A stretch of DNA of 13,054 nt, from positions 3,270 through 16,323 of the forward strand of contig DHJN01000104.1 in NCBI GenBank assembly GCA_002404345.1. Reading direction: 5' to 3'. The notes beneath the pieces were generated by a model, which was given only the letters and a program-made list of their open reading frames with translations, searched no databases and was not told the origin of the DNA. A program made the translations under genes and the position numbers. This stretch comes from Actinobacteria bacterium UBA4719 (lineage in GTDB: Bacteria > Actinomycetota > Actinomycetes > Actinomycetales > Dermatophilaceae). This document shows positions 6,977-12,813 of this stretch, in pieces (the first letter of the stretch is position 1; every line of letters begins with the position of its first letter).

Positions 6977-7351
6977 CTAGTGGGTGACAACGCCATGCGC
7001 GCCGTGTTCCGAGCGGGTCATCTGTACATCCGCGGCCCCTGCCACAAGCGCCACGATGCCCACGATCCACGCGGTCCACGCCATCGGCCTGTAAGCGGTG
7101 GCGGTGAAACTCATGACCCACGGCGAAACGATGAACAGCACGCCCATCAATGCGATGAGTCCCTCGAAAGCAATCCTGCCCGGCATGGCCAGGTCGAACA
7201 GCGCCAAAGCCGCAGTGATGACGCCAAGAGCGATCATCGTGTACGCGGCCTTGTTGGTGTCGGTCGGATTGTTTGTCCAGATCGGGGACAGCGCCGCATA
7301 GATCCCCGCAATAAGCGCGGCCAGACCCTGTGGGTGCGTCCATTTACTCAT
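6977..7351 (-). CDS. SPW repeat integral membrane protein
   Basis: A 124-residue protein with four hydrophobic segments at about 9-26, 37-54, 60-80 and 91-108. The two halves each contain a version of the family's short motif: SPIW (22-25, degenerate) and SPW (76-78, in FIVSPWVM). This two-repeat, four-helix layout is typical of actinobacterial SPW proteins, whose function is unknown. The open frame extends upstream of 7351, but the upstream part is Pro/Arg-rich and unlike the family. ATG at 7351 has GGAAGGTGG about 11 nt ahead, so I use it. It is the first gene of the unit containing the TetR regulator and slipin. Confidence 0.88.
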   Translation of the reverse strand: MSKWTHPQGLAALIAGIYAALSPIWTNNPTDTNKAAYTMIALGVITAALALFDLAMPGRIAFEGLIALMGVLFIVSPWVMSFTATAYRPMAWTAWIVGIVALVAGAADVQMTRSEHGAHGVVTH

Positions 7352-7425
7352 GCAAACCAACCACCTTCCGTGCTGATGGTCCGCCCTTCCGAAGACGGAC
7401 CGAGTACTTCCAGTCTGAACTTGAC

Positions 7426-7439
7426 TGACCGCCCGGTCA
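7426..7439. promoter_or_regulatory. Candidate TetR operator overlapping the SPW-TetR promoter
   Basis: TGACCG-CC-CGGTCA: 6-bp perfect arms around a 2-bp centre, the form of many TetR-family operators. On the minus strand the outer bases make a TTGACC box, followed after 17 bp by CAGACT, a plausible -35/-10 pair driving the SPW gene. Binding here would block the promoter and give autoregulation by the TetR protein in the same operon. Architecture is seen; binding is inferred. Confidence 0.55.
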
Positions 7440-7446
7440 AGACCTC

Positions 7447-7484
7447 GAGTTGACTCACCAAAGATGAGTTGACTCACCAAAGAT
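7447..7484. repeat. Perfect 19-bp tandem direct repeat upstream of the SPW-TetR unit
   Basis: GAGTTGACTCACCAAAGAT occurs twice without spacing (7447-7465 and 7466-7484). Each copy contains the interrupted palindrome GAGT-TG-ACTC and the 12-mer TTGACTCACCAA that recurs, with one change, upstream of the E1 operon. It lies just upstream of the candidate -35 box, where an activator or a second regulator could bind. It could also be a recent duplication, or the trace of a mobile element end. Confidence 0.85.
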
Positions 7485-7622
7485 GCCCGCGTAGCAGGGG
7501 TCGTTGCGTCACGTAGAAATGCCCGCCTACGGCGTGGCGGTGGGGGCGGACCGCCTTGCTTGAGGGGCACGCGTCTAGGGCCCGCCGTATCAAGGTCCAG
7601 CCGGCACGGTCACCCACGCGCC

Positions 7623-8402
7623 CTAGCGCTGGGCGATGAGCAGGCTCTGGGCACCCACGCCGATCGGACCGTCCAGGTCGCTCAGCACGCTGGTGGCCAG
7701 GCCCACACCACCGGGCGAGATGGCCGTCTGCGCCTCCAGGCAAATCCACTCGCCGACGGCCTCGCGGTGCAGGTGCACAGTGAGTTCGGGGTTGATGAAG
7801 TGCCACTTGGTCAGGTCCAGCTCGCCGCTGATGCCGTTGCCGCTGTCGGCGACCGCAAGCACGCGCTGCAGTGGGCTGGGCGGCTCGCCGGGGACGATCG
7901 GGTGCCGGAGCCGGGTCCACGCGGTCGCCGGGCCGGGTTGCCCGAATGCCCCTGCGGTGAAGCGCCATTCGACCGCGGACAGGTAGCCGTCGACCCAGCC
8001 GTCGGCCGCGGACGACGTGCTCTCGGCCCTCAATGATGGAGTTGTCGGAGCAGGCGTCTGCCGCGGGGCGATCTTCTGGGTCGTGCGCAGCACCCGCCAG
8101 GCCTGCGCCTTGGCAACCTCACGGCCACCGGCGGAGAGCGTCGCCTCGACCAGTTCGACGCTGCGACCGGGGCGCAGCATTCGCGAACGGAGCTCCAGCT
8201 CGTCCACAGGGATCGCTCCCAGGATGTCGACCGTCATCCGGGCGATGAGCATGTCGTCCCGCGGGCTGCACTGCTCGATGGCGCGAGCGAGCAGCGCGCT
8301 CGGTGGTCCGCCGTGCTGGAAGCGGGCGTCCCATGGGCCGGTCGTGTGGACGGTTGCGCGCCAGCGGTCGTCGCCGAGCGGCAGGTAGAAGGCGTCGTCC
8401 AT
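7623..8402 (-). CDS. Acyl-CoA thioesterase-like double hotdog protein
   Basis: A 259-residue protein of the TesB-like thioesterase superfamily, which hydrolyses acyl-CoA to free acid and CoA. The N-terminal hotdog has WDARFQHGGPPSALLARAIE (24-43) and the conserved LRSRMLRPGRSVELVEATL. The C-terminal hotdog has FINPELTVHLHREAVGEWIC, then GGVGLATSVLSDLDGPIG and AQSLLIAQR at the end. The open frame continues to 8495, but those 31 residues (Arg-rich) lie opposite a recombinase remnant and are unlike the family. MDDAFYLPL at 8402 gives the usual length. No clear ribosome site is visible before it. Its 5' flank seems to have been replaced by foreign sequence. Confidence 0.85.
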   Translation of the reverse strand: MDDAFYLPLGDDRWRATVHTTGPWDARFQHGGPPSALLARAIEQCSPRDDMLIARMTVDILGAIPVDELELRSRMLRPGRSVELVEATLSAGGREVAKAQAWRVLRTTQKIAPRQTPAPTTPSLRAESTSSAADGWVDGYLSAVEWRFTAGAFGQPGPATAWTRLRHPIVPGEPPSPLQRVLAVADSGNGISGELDLTKWHFINPELTVHLHREAVGEWICLEAQTAISPGGVGLATSVLSDLDGPIGVGAQSLLIAQR

Positions 8403-8424
8403 GCCGGGCAGCCTACGTCGGGCC

Positions 8425-8526
8425 AGAGCCCACGAGCGACCAGTCCTGCGCCAAGCCCTCGCTGCCCGCCGCACCGGCGGCACCTTGGTCGTCACTAAGC
8501 TCGACCGGCTCGACCAGCGGTTATGA
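8425..8526 (+). pseudogene. Remnant of a serine recombinase (resolvase/invertase)
   Basis: The plus strand reads RAHERPVLRQALAARRTGG then TLVVTKLDRLDQRL and a stop. This matches the strand-helix block of serine resolvases and invertases (RPxLxxALxAxRxGDTLVVTKLDRLAR). About 33 residues survive. The catalytic Ser region upstream and the helix E/DNA-binding part downstream are missing, and the frame ends right after KLDRLDQRL. It is too short for automatic gene callers. It is the trace of a Tn3-like, IS607-like or phage element once inserted here. Confidence 0.75.
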
Positions 8527-8608
8527 GAGTGCGTTCAGATGACGCTGGGTGGGACCTCCGGGTGTCCAGCAAAGGATGCCGTTGTGGGTACGGCGTAGGT
8601 GGGTGGCT

Positions 8609-8614
8609 TACGGT
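8609..8614 (+). promoter_or_regulatory. Possible -10 box of a leaderless transcript
   Basis: TACGGT fits the actinobacterial TANNNT -10 pattern and ends 6 nt before the GTG at 8621. Transcription could therefore begin at the start codon itself, which would explain the absence of a usable ribosome site. No good -35 is seen. Confidence 0.4.
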
Positions 8615-8620
8615 TGGAGA

Positions 8621-9031
8621 GTGCACCAGTGGGCGCGTGAACGGTTCGAGAAAGCTCGCGTTGGGCGGCTGGCCACCACCACCTCGCGCTGTCGCCCGCA
8701 CCTTGTCCCTGTCGTCTTCGCCCTCTTGGGGAACAACGTGTGGACTGCGGTGGATGCGAAGCCAAAATCAACCCGTTCGCTGCGCCGGCTCGCGAATATC
8801 GAGTCGAACCCGCAGGTGAGTATGCTCGTCGACCAGTACGAGGACGACTGGTCGGCACTGTGGTGGGTTCGCGTCGACGGGGACGCGATGGTTGTGTCGG
8901 TCGACTCAGAGGATGGGCGCCTCGCGCTTTCTGCTTTGGCGGCGAAGTACCCGCAGTACGCGGGACAGGCACCTGCGGGCCCGCTCATTCGCATCGCGGT
9001 CGGCAACTGGGCATCTTGGTCTGCGCAATGA
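8621..9031 (+). CDS. PPOX-class (F420/FMN-binding split-barrel) oxidoreductase
   Basis: A 136-residue protein of the pyridoxamine-5'-phosphate-oxidase-like split beta-barrel family, actinobacterial 'PPOX class F420-dependent' type. Landmarks are RFEKARVGRLATT (8-20), RPHLVPVVFAL (25-35), DAKPKSTRSLRRLANIESNP (45-64), VSMLVDQYEDDWSALWWVRVDG (66-87), AAKYPQYAGQAP and the C-terminal WASWSA. Such proteins use F420 or flavin for redox chemistry on small molecules; the substrate is unknown. The frame is open back to 8549, but the family begins at the residue before HQWARERF, so I choose GTG 8621. GGAG there is too close to the GTG to be a ribosome site, and a leaderless start fits better. Confidence 0.87.
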   Translation: MHQWARERFEKARVGRLATTTSRCRPHLVPVVFALLGNNVWTAVDAKPKSTRSLRRLANIESNPQVSMLVDQYEDDWSALWWVRVDGDAMVVSVDSEDGRLALSALAAKYPQYAGQAPAGPLIRIAVGNWASWSAQ

Positions 9032-9371
9032 GCTGCCCGGCGGACGATCGTCTTACGGGCCGCCTGCTCAGCCGGAAGCCATAAGGGCTGGGCAGGGCGG
9101 CCAAGTCGGCGAAGACCACGTCCGCATGGTTAAGCGAGTTCTTGTGTGTGGTGGCGTAGCCGAGGACACGCGTCTCTGCGGCTTTGGCGCTTGGATGCCG
9201 AAGGAACTGTCCTGGACCACCACGCACCCTGCGGTCGACCTGAGACATTCGCGATCCGGCTGATTGAGGGGGTGGCAACAACGGCCGAAGGTGGGGCCTT
9301 GGCGACCTTCACACCCTGCTTGCTTGACACTAGCGACCGGGTTCTTGGAGTCCACGGCGCACAATGACGCC
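9032..9371. other. Intergenic region without a convincing gene
   Basis: 340 bp between the PPOX gene and the membrane protein gene. Overlapping open frames exist on both strands, but none has a recognised family and they contradict each other. TTGACA at 9324-9329 is a perfect -35-like hexamer 43 bp before the next gene, but no TANNNT lies at the right spacing. Confidence 0.5.
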
Positions 9372-10169
9372 ATGGCCGAAAGAGAAGAAGGCACGAGGGC
9401 CGAGCAAGAAGAGCCTTTACCCCGCGATGCGGATTCCGCGGGACGCCCATCTCACCCCACGTGGGCCCAGATGGCCCGGGCCCGGGCCAGACACGCTGGC
9501 GAATCGGACTGGATGCCGGCTTGGCTGCGGCCCACCGGACCGGAGAACCGGTTGCCCGTCTCGGCCTCCATCGTGGTCGTCATCGCCTTGCAGATCTGGC
9601 TGTCCGGCCGTTATGGCTTGCACCCGCGGTGGCTGTTGCCCCTGTTGGAGATCGCGCTGCTGGTGGTGCTGACGGCGATCAACCCGGTGCGGTTGTCTCG
9701 CGAGACGCGGATCGGACGCTACCTGTCCATGGCGCTGGCCGGGCTGATCACCCTAGACAACGTGGCGTCGGCATTGGTCCTGGACTACGGCATCCTGAGT
9801 GGCAAGACGAGCAACGATGCGATCGGTCTGCTCAGCACAGGCGCCGCGATCTACCTGACGAACATCATCGTCTTCGGCATCTGGTACTGGGAGCTGGATC
9901 GTGGCGGCCCCTTTAACCGGGCAGCCGGAACCGACCCGCACCCGGACTTCCTCTTCCCCCAGATGGTCTCGCCGGAGATGGGTCCCGAACACTGGGAACC
10001 GCGTTACCTCGACTACCTCTATACCAGCTTCACCAACGTCATGGCCTTCTCGCCGACCGACACCATGCCGCTGTCGCGGTGGGCGAAGTCATTGATGGCC
10101 CTGCAAAGCGCCATTGCCCTCTCGACCACGGCGCTTGTCCTCGCGCGAGCGGTCAACATCCTGAAATGA
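9372..10169 (+). CDS. Integral membrane protein, DUF1345-like
   Basis: A 265-residue protein. A hydrophilic, acidic then Arg-rich N-terminus (1-60) is followed by hydrophobic segments at about 62-78, 88-104, 118-138, 150-172 and 238-262. The region before the last helix, DYLYTSFTNVMAFSPTDTMP then LSRWAKSLMALQSAIAL, is the best family mark. It resembles DUF1345-type proteins and, distantly, the pore region of two-helix ion channels, but the potassium selectivity sequence is absent. ATG at 9372 is preceded by GGAG 21 nt away, so the ribosome site is weak. The longer frame from 9264 adds no family-like sequence. Function unknown. Confidence 0.8.
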   Translation: MAEREEGTRAEQEEPLPRDADSAGRPSHPTWAQMARARARHAGESDWMPAWLRPTGPENRLPVSASIVVVIALQIWLSGRYGLHPRWLLPLLEIALLVVLTAINPVRLSRETRIGRYLSMALAGLITLDNVASALVLDYGILSGKTSNDAIGLLSTGAAIYLTNIIVFGIWYWELDRGGPFNRAAGTDPHPDFLFPQMVSPEMGPEHWEPRYLDYLYTSFTNVMAFSPTDTMPLSRWAKSLMALQSAIALSTTALVLARAVNILK

Positions 10170-10173
10170 GGTC

Positions 10174-10188
10174 GGCCGCACAGCGGCC
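10174..10188 (+). terminator. Short GC hairpin after the membrane protein gene
   Basis: GGCCGC-ACA-GCGGCC, a perfect 6-bp stem with a 3-nt loop, starts 5 bp after the TGA at 10167-10169. No T-tract follows. Position and symmetry suggest a terminator. Confidence 0.45.
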
Positions 10189-10449
10189 CGCGCCCACGTT
10201 CAGCTATCTCCTATGAACGGATCGTTAGCACGTGCTGCCCACCCCTGAGACTCCCCTCTGCGTACTTCACCCCCGACTCGCAGAATGGATATGCTTGGCG
10301 GACGATCCGACCGTGGCCGTCAGGATCGGCGTTCGTGACGCGCCTGCGATGTCATGGATGACCTCGCAGGCGAATCGGGCGATATCCTCCGACGGGGCCC
10401 GCGCGGTGTTGAGCGCTTTTGACCCGTCGTCCGGCTCGGTAGCCGTCTG

Positions 10450-10677
10450 CTAGTCCAGTTCTGGCTCCTGCCCACCTGGCGAGTCGAGCTCGACGCCGCG
10501 CTCCTTGGCCTCCCGCAAGTCGATGCTGAAGGTGTCCTTAAGACCTGCCTCGTCACCGGTTTCCTCATCGGTGTCGTGCAGGGACGAAACAGGGTCCTGT
10601 TCCAGGTCGCCTGGCTCGGTCTCGTAGAGCTGGCCGCCGTCATCGGATCCAATGTCGTCACTCTTGGCGCGAACCAT
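10450..10677 (-). CDS. Small acidic hypothetical protein
   Basis: A 75-residue, strongly acidic protein starting MVRAKSDDIGSDDGG. It is probably disordered up to the C-terminal block DTFSIDLREAKERGVELDSP, which looks like a conserved motif. Third codon positions are G/C-rich and the frame is free of stops, so I think it is real. An earlier ATG at 10716 is possible; ribosome sites are weak for both. I do not recognise the family with confidence. It faces the membrane protein gene convergently, with about 280 bp between their ends that hold no gene I can support. Confidence 0.6.
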   Translation of the reverse strand: MVRAKSDDIGSDDGGQLYETEPGDLEQDPVSSLHDTDEETGDEAGLKDTFSIDLREAKERGVELDSPGGQEPELD

Positions 10678-10924
10678 GATCCCAGTGTGGACCATCCCTG
10701 CTCGAACAGTCATCACGGCGGCGCAGATCTACGGTTGGGCTCACAAGGCGTGACGGCCGGCAAGGACGTCGTGGAACGGCCCGCACGGTTCAAGACCCTG
10801 GTAGTGGTGTTCCCGTGTGGTGATGTCACCCACTCGGGGGGAGGCGTGGCCATCGCCGTCGCGGTCGGATGGGGCAACTGGAACTGGAGATACAGCACCG
10901 GCTGATCGAGGACCGGCCCACCCT

Positions 10925-11014
10925 TCCAGCTTCCTGTTGGTGGTCGTTGGTGTGATCCTGTGGATCCTCGGCGCCATGGGTCGTGCAGTAGGCGGACGCA
11001 GGCACTACTACTGA
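10925..11014 (+). pseudogene. C-terminal remnant of a DUF6131-like small membrane protein
   Basis: The frame ends SSFLLVVVGVILWILGAMGR then AVGGRRHYY and a stop. This is the second transmembrane helix and invariant Arg-rich tail of a small two-helix actinobacterial family (DUF6131, usually ~50 residues). The expected first helix (MIxLGVILLIIGF-like) is absent in all three frames upstream, where the sequence is polar. No clear start or ribosome site precedes it. It looks like a 5'-deleted copy; a re-formed short protein starting at GTG 10940 or TTG 10937 is possible. Confidence 0.6.
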
Positions 11015-11096
11015 ACAGAGATCTCCCGGCAGGCTGGCACGATAGGTCCAACCCGCGACAACACGTCATGGACCCAGCACACGCGAAAGGAGACCG

Positions 11097-11276
11097 ATGA
11101 TGGGCTGGGACGACAAGTTGAAGAACAAGAAGGACGAGGTCAAGGGCGCTGCCAAGGAGAACCTTGGCAAAGCGAGGGACGACGAGCAGATGGAACGTGA
11201 AGGCCGGAGCGACCAGACCGTGAGCAACCTCAAGCAGGCTGGCGAGAAGGTCAAGGACGCCTTCAACAAGGACTGA
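11097..11276 (+). CDS. CsbD-like small stress-response protein
   Basis: A 59-residue protein that starts MMGWDDKLKNKKDEVKGAAK, followed by ENLGKARDDEQMEREGRSDQ and a Lys-rich amphipathic end. It has the CsbD-family core (K.DE.KG.AKE..GK...DE....EG..DQ). CsbD was described as a general-stress (sigma B) protein in Bacillus subtilis; its biochemical role is unknown. The ribosome site AAAGGAG lies 6 nt before ATG 11097; a second ATG follows directly. A gene this short is easily missed. No sigma-B-type promoter was recognised upstream. Confidence 0.85.
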   Translation: MMGWDDKLKNKKDEVKGAAKENLGKARDDEQMEREGRSDQTVSNLKQAGEKVKDAFNKD

Positions 11277-11313
11277 GGGTCAGGTCCCCATCGACGCTAC
11301 GTAAATGCGCACC

Positions 11314-11338
11314 AGCCGCATGGATGTGCGGAGCTGGC
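11314..11338 (+). terminator. Weak hairpin after the CsbD-like gene
   Basis: CCGCA-TGGATG-TGCGG with flanking bases that can extend the stem around a small bulge, about 40 bp after the stop. No T-tract. The rest of 11277-11505 holds no gene I can support. Confidence 0.25.
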
Positions 11339-11505
11339 ACACCGAGAGGGATGGAGTGTGCCTGCGACGTTCCTGACATGGCGGGAGCGCGGAAATCCCT
11401 CGACCCGGTTGGACGCCCGCCATCGAGGTGTGCAGCGTGGACCGAGGAACGAATTTGCTACAAGCCCTGACGACTGGAAATGGACCTCAGTCGAATTTGA
11501 GCCTC

Positions 11506-11808
11506 TCAGGAAGGCGACTCCTGGCTTGCGTCACGGCGTGCATCACGGTGGGCGTCGGTCGCCTCTTTCAGCTCGTTGTCGGGCGCCTCTTCCAAGGTGA
11601 TCAGGGTGTTGTCAGCTTCCGGTGATGCCAGGAGAATCTCATCGAGCTTGCGCTGCGTGGCCGCCTGCGCGCGGGCCTGCGTGTGTTGGATGACGAACAC
11701 CATGGCCAGTGTCGTTGCTGCTGCAAGCGTCTGGAAGATAGTTTCCAACCGTGCGGGAAACCCGAACACGGCACTGTACAGAACCCACACCACGACGGCT
11801 GTGACCAC
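11506..11808 (-). CDS. Low-affinity iron permease family protein, N-terminus uncertain
   Basis: A membrane protein with two hydrophobic helices (VVTAVVVWVLYSAVFGF and TLAAATTLAMVFVIQHTQ), then the family mark FVIQHTQARAQAATQRKLDE and a charged tail (LITLEEAPDNELKEA). This is the pfam low-affinity iron permease layout; bacterial members are called transporters mainly by homology to yeast Fet4. The GTG at 11808 lies inside the first helix. Upstream in the same frame the protein continues SRVLHALDRWATKPTLALS, which belongs to the family, but there is no ATG, GTG or TTG before a TAG. A suitable ATG at 11873-11871 is in a different frame, so a base seems to be missing around 11860-11866. Confidence 0.7.
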   Translation of the reverse strand: MVTAVVVWVLYSAVFGFPARLETIFQTLAAATTLAMVFVIQHTQARAQAATQRKLDEILLASPEADNTLITLEEAPDNELKEATDAHRDARRDASQESPS

Positions 11809-12013
11809 GCTGAGAGCCAGCGTGGGCTTGGTCGCCCACCGATCCAGAGCATGTAGGACTCGACTGCCGACATACCGGTGGCCGGATGCCAGGTGCTAAG
11901 GCATTGGCGAGTTAAGAGAAGACCCAACCACAGCGCACGGCGGTGGGTCAGCGACGGGTCCGCCCACGCCGGATCCTGTTCGTAGGGCGATCACTGGGCT
12001 ACGGGACGATCGG

Positions 12014-12214
12014 CTATCGGCGCCGCTCGTCCACCAGGATGGTGGCGCCGAAGGCGTTCAGCGCGTCCTCGAAGAATGCGAAGTGGAGCGCGCACCAGAG
12101 CAGCGAACCGCCTTGCATCATCACAGTCTCGACCACCGCACGAGCTGAGCAACGGTCACAAAGGTCAGCGGCTGTCAGGGGCCGGGCGGGTTTCTTGTCG
12201 AGCGAAGCCTTCAT
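12014..12214 (-). CDS. DUF7455-like CxxC/CxxH zinc-ribbon protein
   Basis: A 66-residue protein with LTAADLCDRCSARAVVETVM then MQGGSLLWCALHF. Cys19, Cys22, Cys41 and His44 form a C-x2-C...C-x2-H zinc site, as in the small actinobacterial DUF7455 family (LTAADRCDRCGAQA...LLFCGHH). Function is unknown. The frame is open to 12259, but ATG 12214 has GGAGGGG 9 nt upstream and gives the typical N-terminus, so it is preferred. Confidence 0.82.
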   Translation of the reverse strand: MKASLDKKPARPLTAADLCDRCSARAVVETVMMQGGSLLWCALHFAFFEDALNAFGATILVDERRR

Positions 12215-12733
12215 TTCAGCGACCCCTCCGCGTCCGTCTGGAGATTTCTTTGACATCAACTGCGGTTCGGCTCACCGCGATATGAGCCCATCATCGGACT
12301 GACCACCGCGCCGATCTCTGCTGCGAACAACATCATCATCATCTCGCTTGCCGGGAACCAAACAAAGGCTTCGGAACTCACCTTCGTAGGTGGATCGGGC
12401 TACGGGGCGGGGCAGAGTTTGTGAGGGCGGCCGCGTGCTCCGCTGACCGTTCCGCAATCGGGACGCCGGGTCAACTAACAAGATGCGACCGGTACATAGC
12501 CGATGGGCGATAGACGGCTGGGCCCCCTCTATGGCGTCGGTGTGATGATTTCCCAGGTGCTGAGCTGACCCTTGCGCAGGCGTGGAGCTCGTCAGAGCCA
12601 ACATCGACACAGGCAGCGCTGTTGATGGGGGCGGCATGGCCGCGGAGAACTCGCTCAATGGCCCCGCTGGCGGTACATCCGGCGGGCGGCTTTGCTCCTG
12701 GCCCCCGGGTGTTGTGACGCGTCGTCCCGCAAC
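12215..12733. other. Long non-coding or degenerate stretch
   Basis: About 520 bp with no supported gene. A minus-strand open frame (12272-12658) has no recognisable family and mixed third-position composition. The proximal part must hold the promoter of the zinc-ribbon gene; no clear boxes were found. No tRNA-like sequence was seen. Confidence 0.5.
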
Positions 12734-12777
12734 GACAGCGTGGCCGACGTCGGGTGAACGACGCCGGCCACGCTGTC
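12734..12777 (-). terminator. Strong hairpin terminator of the Ala/Lys-rich gene
   Basis: GACAGCGTGGCCGACGTCG (12734-12752) pairs with CGACGCCGGCCACGCTGTC (12759-12777) over 19 positions with one G/T-type mismatch, around the 6-nt loop GGTGAA. It lies 37 bp beyond the stop of the minus-strand gene at the right edge. There is no T-run, but long GC-rich stems of this kind are usual terminators in actinomycetes. Confidence 0.75.
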
Positions 12778-12813
12778 TCTTGCTCAGCTGCCGAACGGCA
12801 ACTGCTGCTTCCG

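Noticed and set aside
7485..7622. Possible mobile element end (ATGCCCGC repeated near 7482 and 7534)
   Set aside because: Only an 8-bp repeat, with no transposase or terminal inverted repeats found.
8642..8655. GGTTCGAGAAAGCTC, resembling a tRNA T-loop
   Set aside because: It is inside the PPOX coding sequence and no acceptor, D or anticodon stems can be built around it.
9068..9394. Overlapping minus-strand ORFs between the PPOX and membrane protein genes
   Set aside because: No family resemblance and mutually exclusive frames; a possible transposase origin was considered, but no catalytic motif is visible.
10232..10453. Plus-strand ORF of 73 residues starting at a GTG
   Set aside because: No recognisable family, only moderate third-position G/C, no ribosome site, and its end overlaps the better supported minus-strand acidic gene.
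10817..10924. 5' part of the plus-strand frame leading into the DUF6131-like tail
   Set aside because: Ser/Pro/Arg-rich, with no hydrophobic helix; does not match the family, so only the tail is annotated.
12272..12658. Minus-strand ORF of 128 residues
   Set aside because: Low-complexity mixed composition, no motif, no ribosome site; treated as intergenic.
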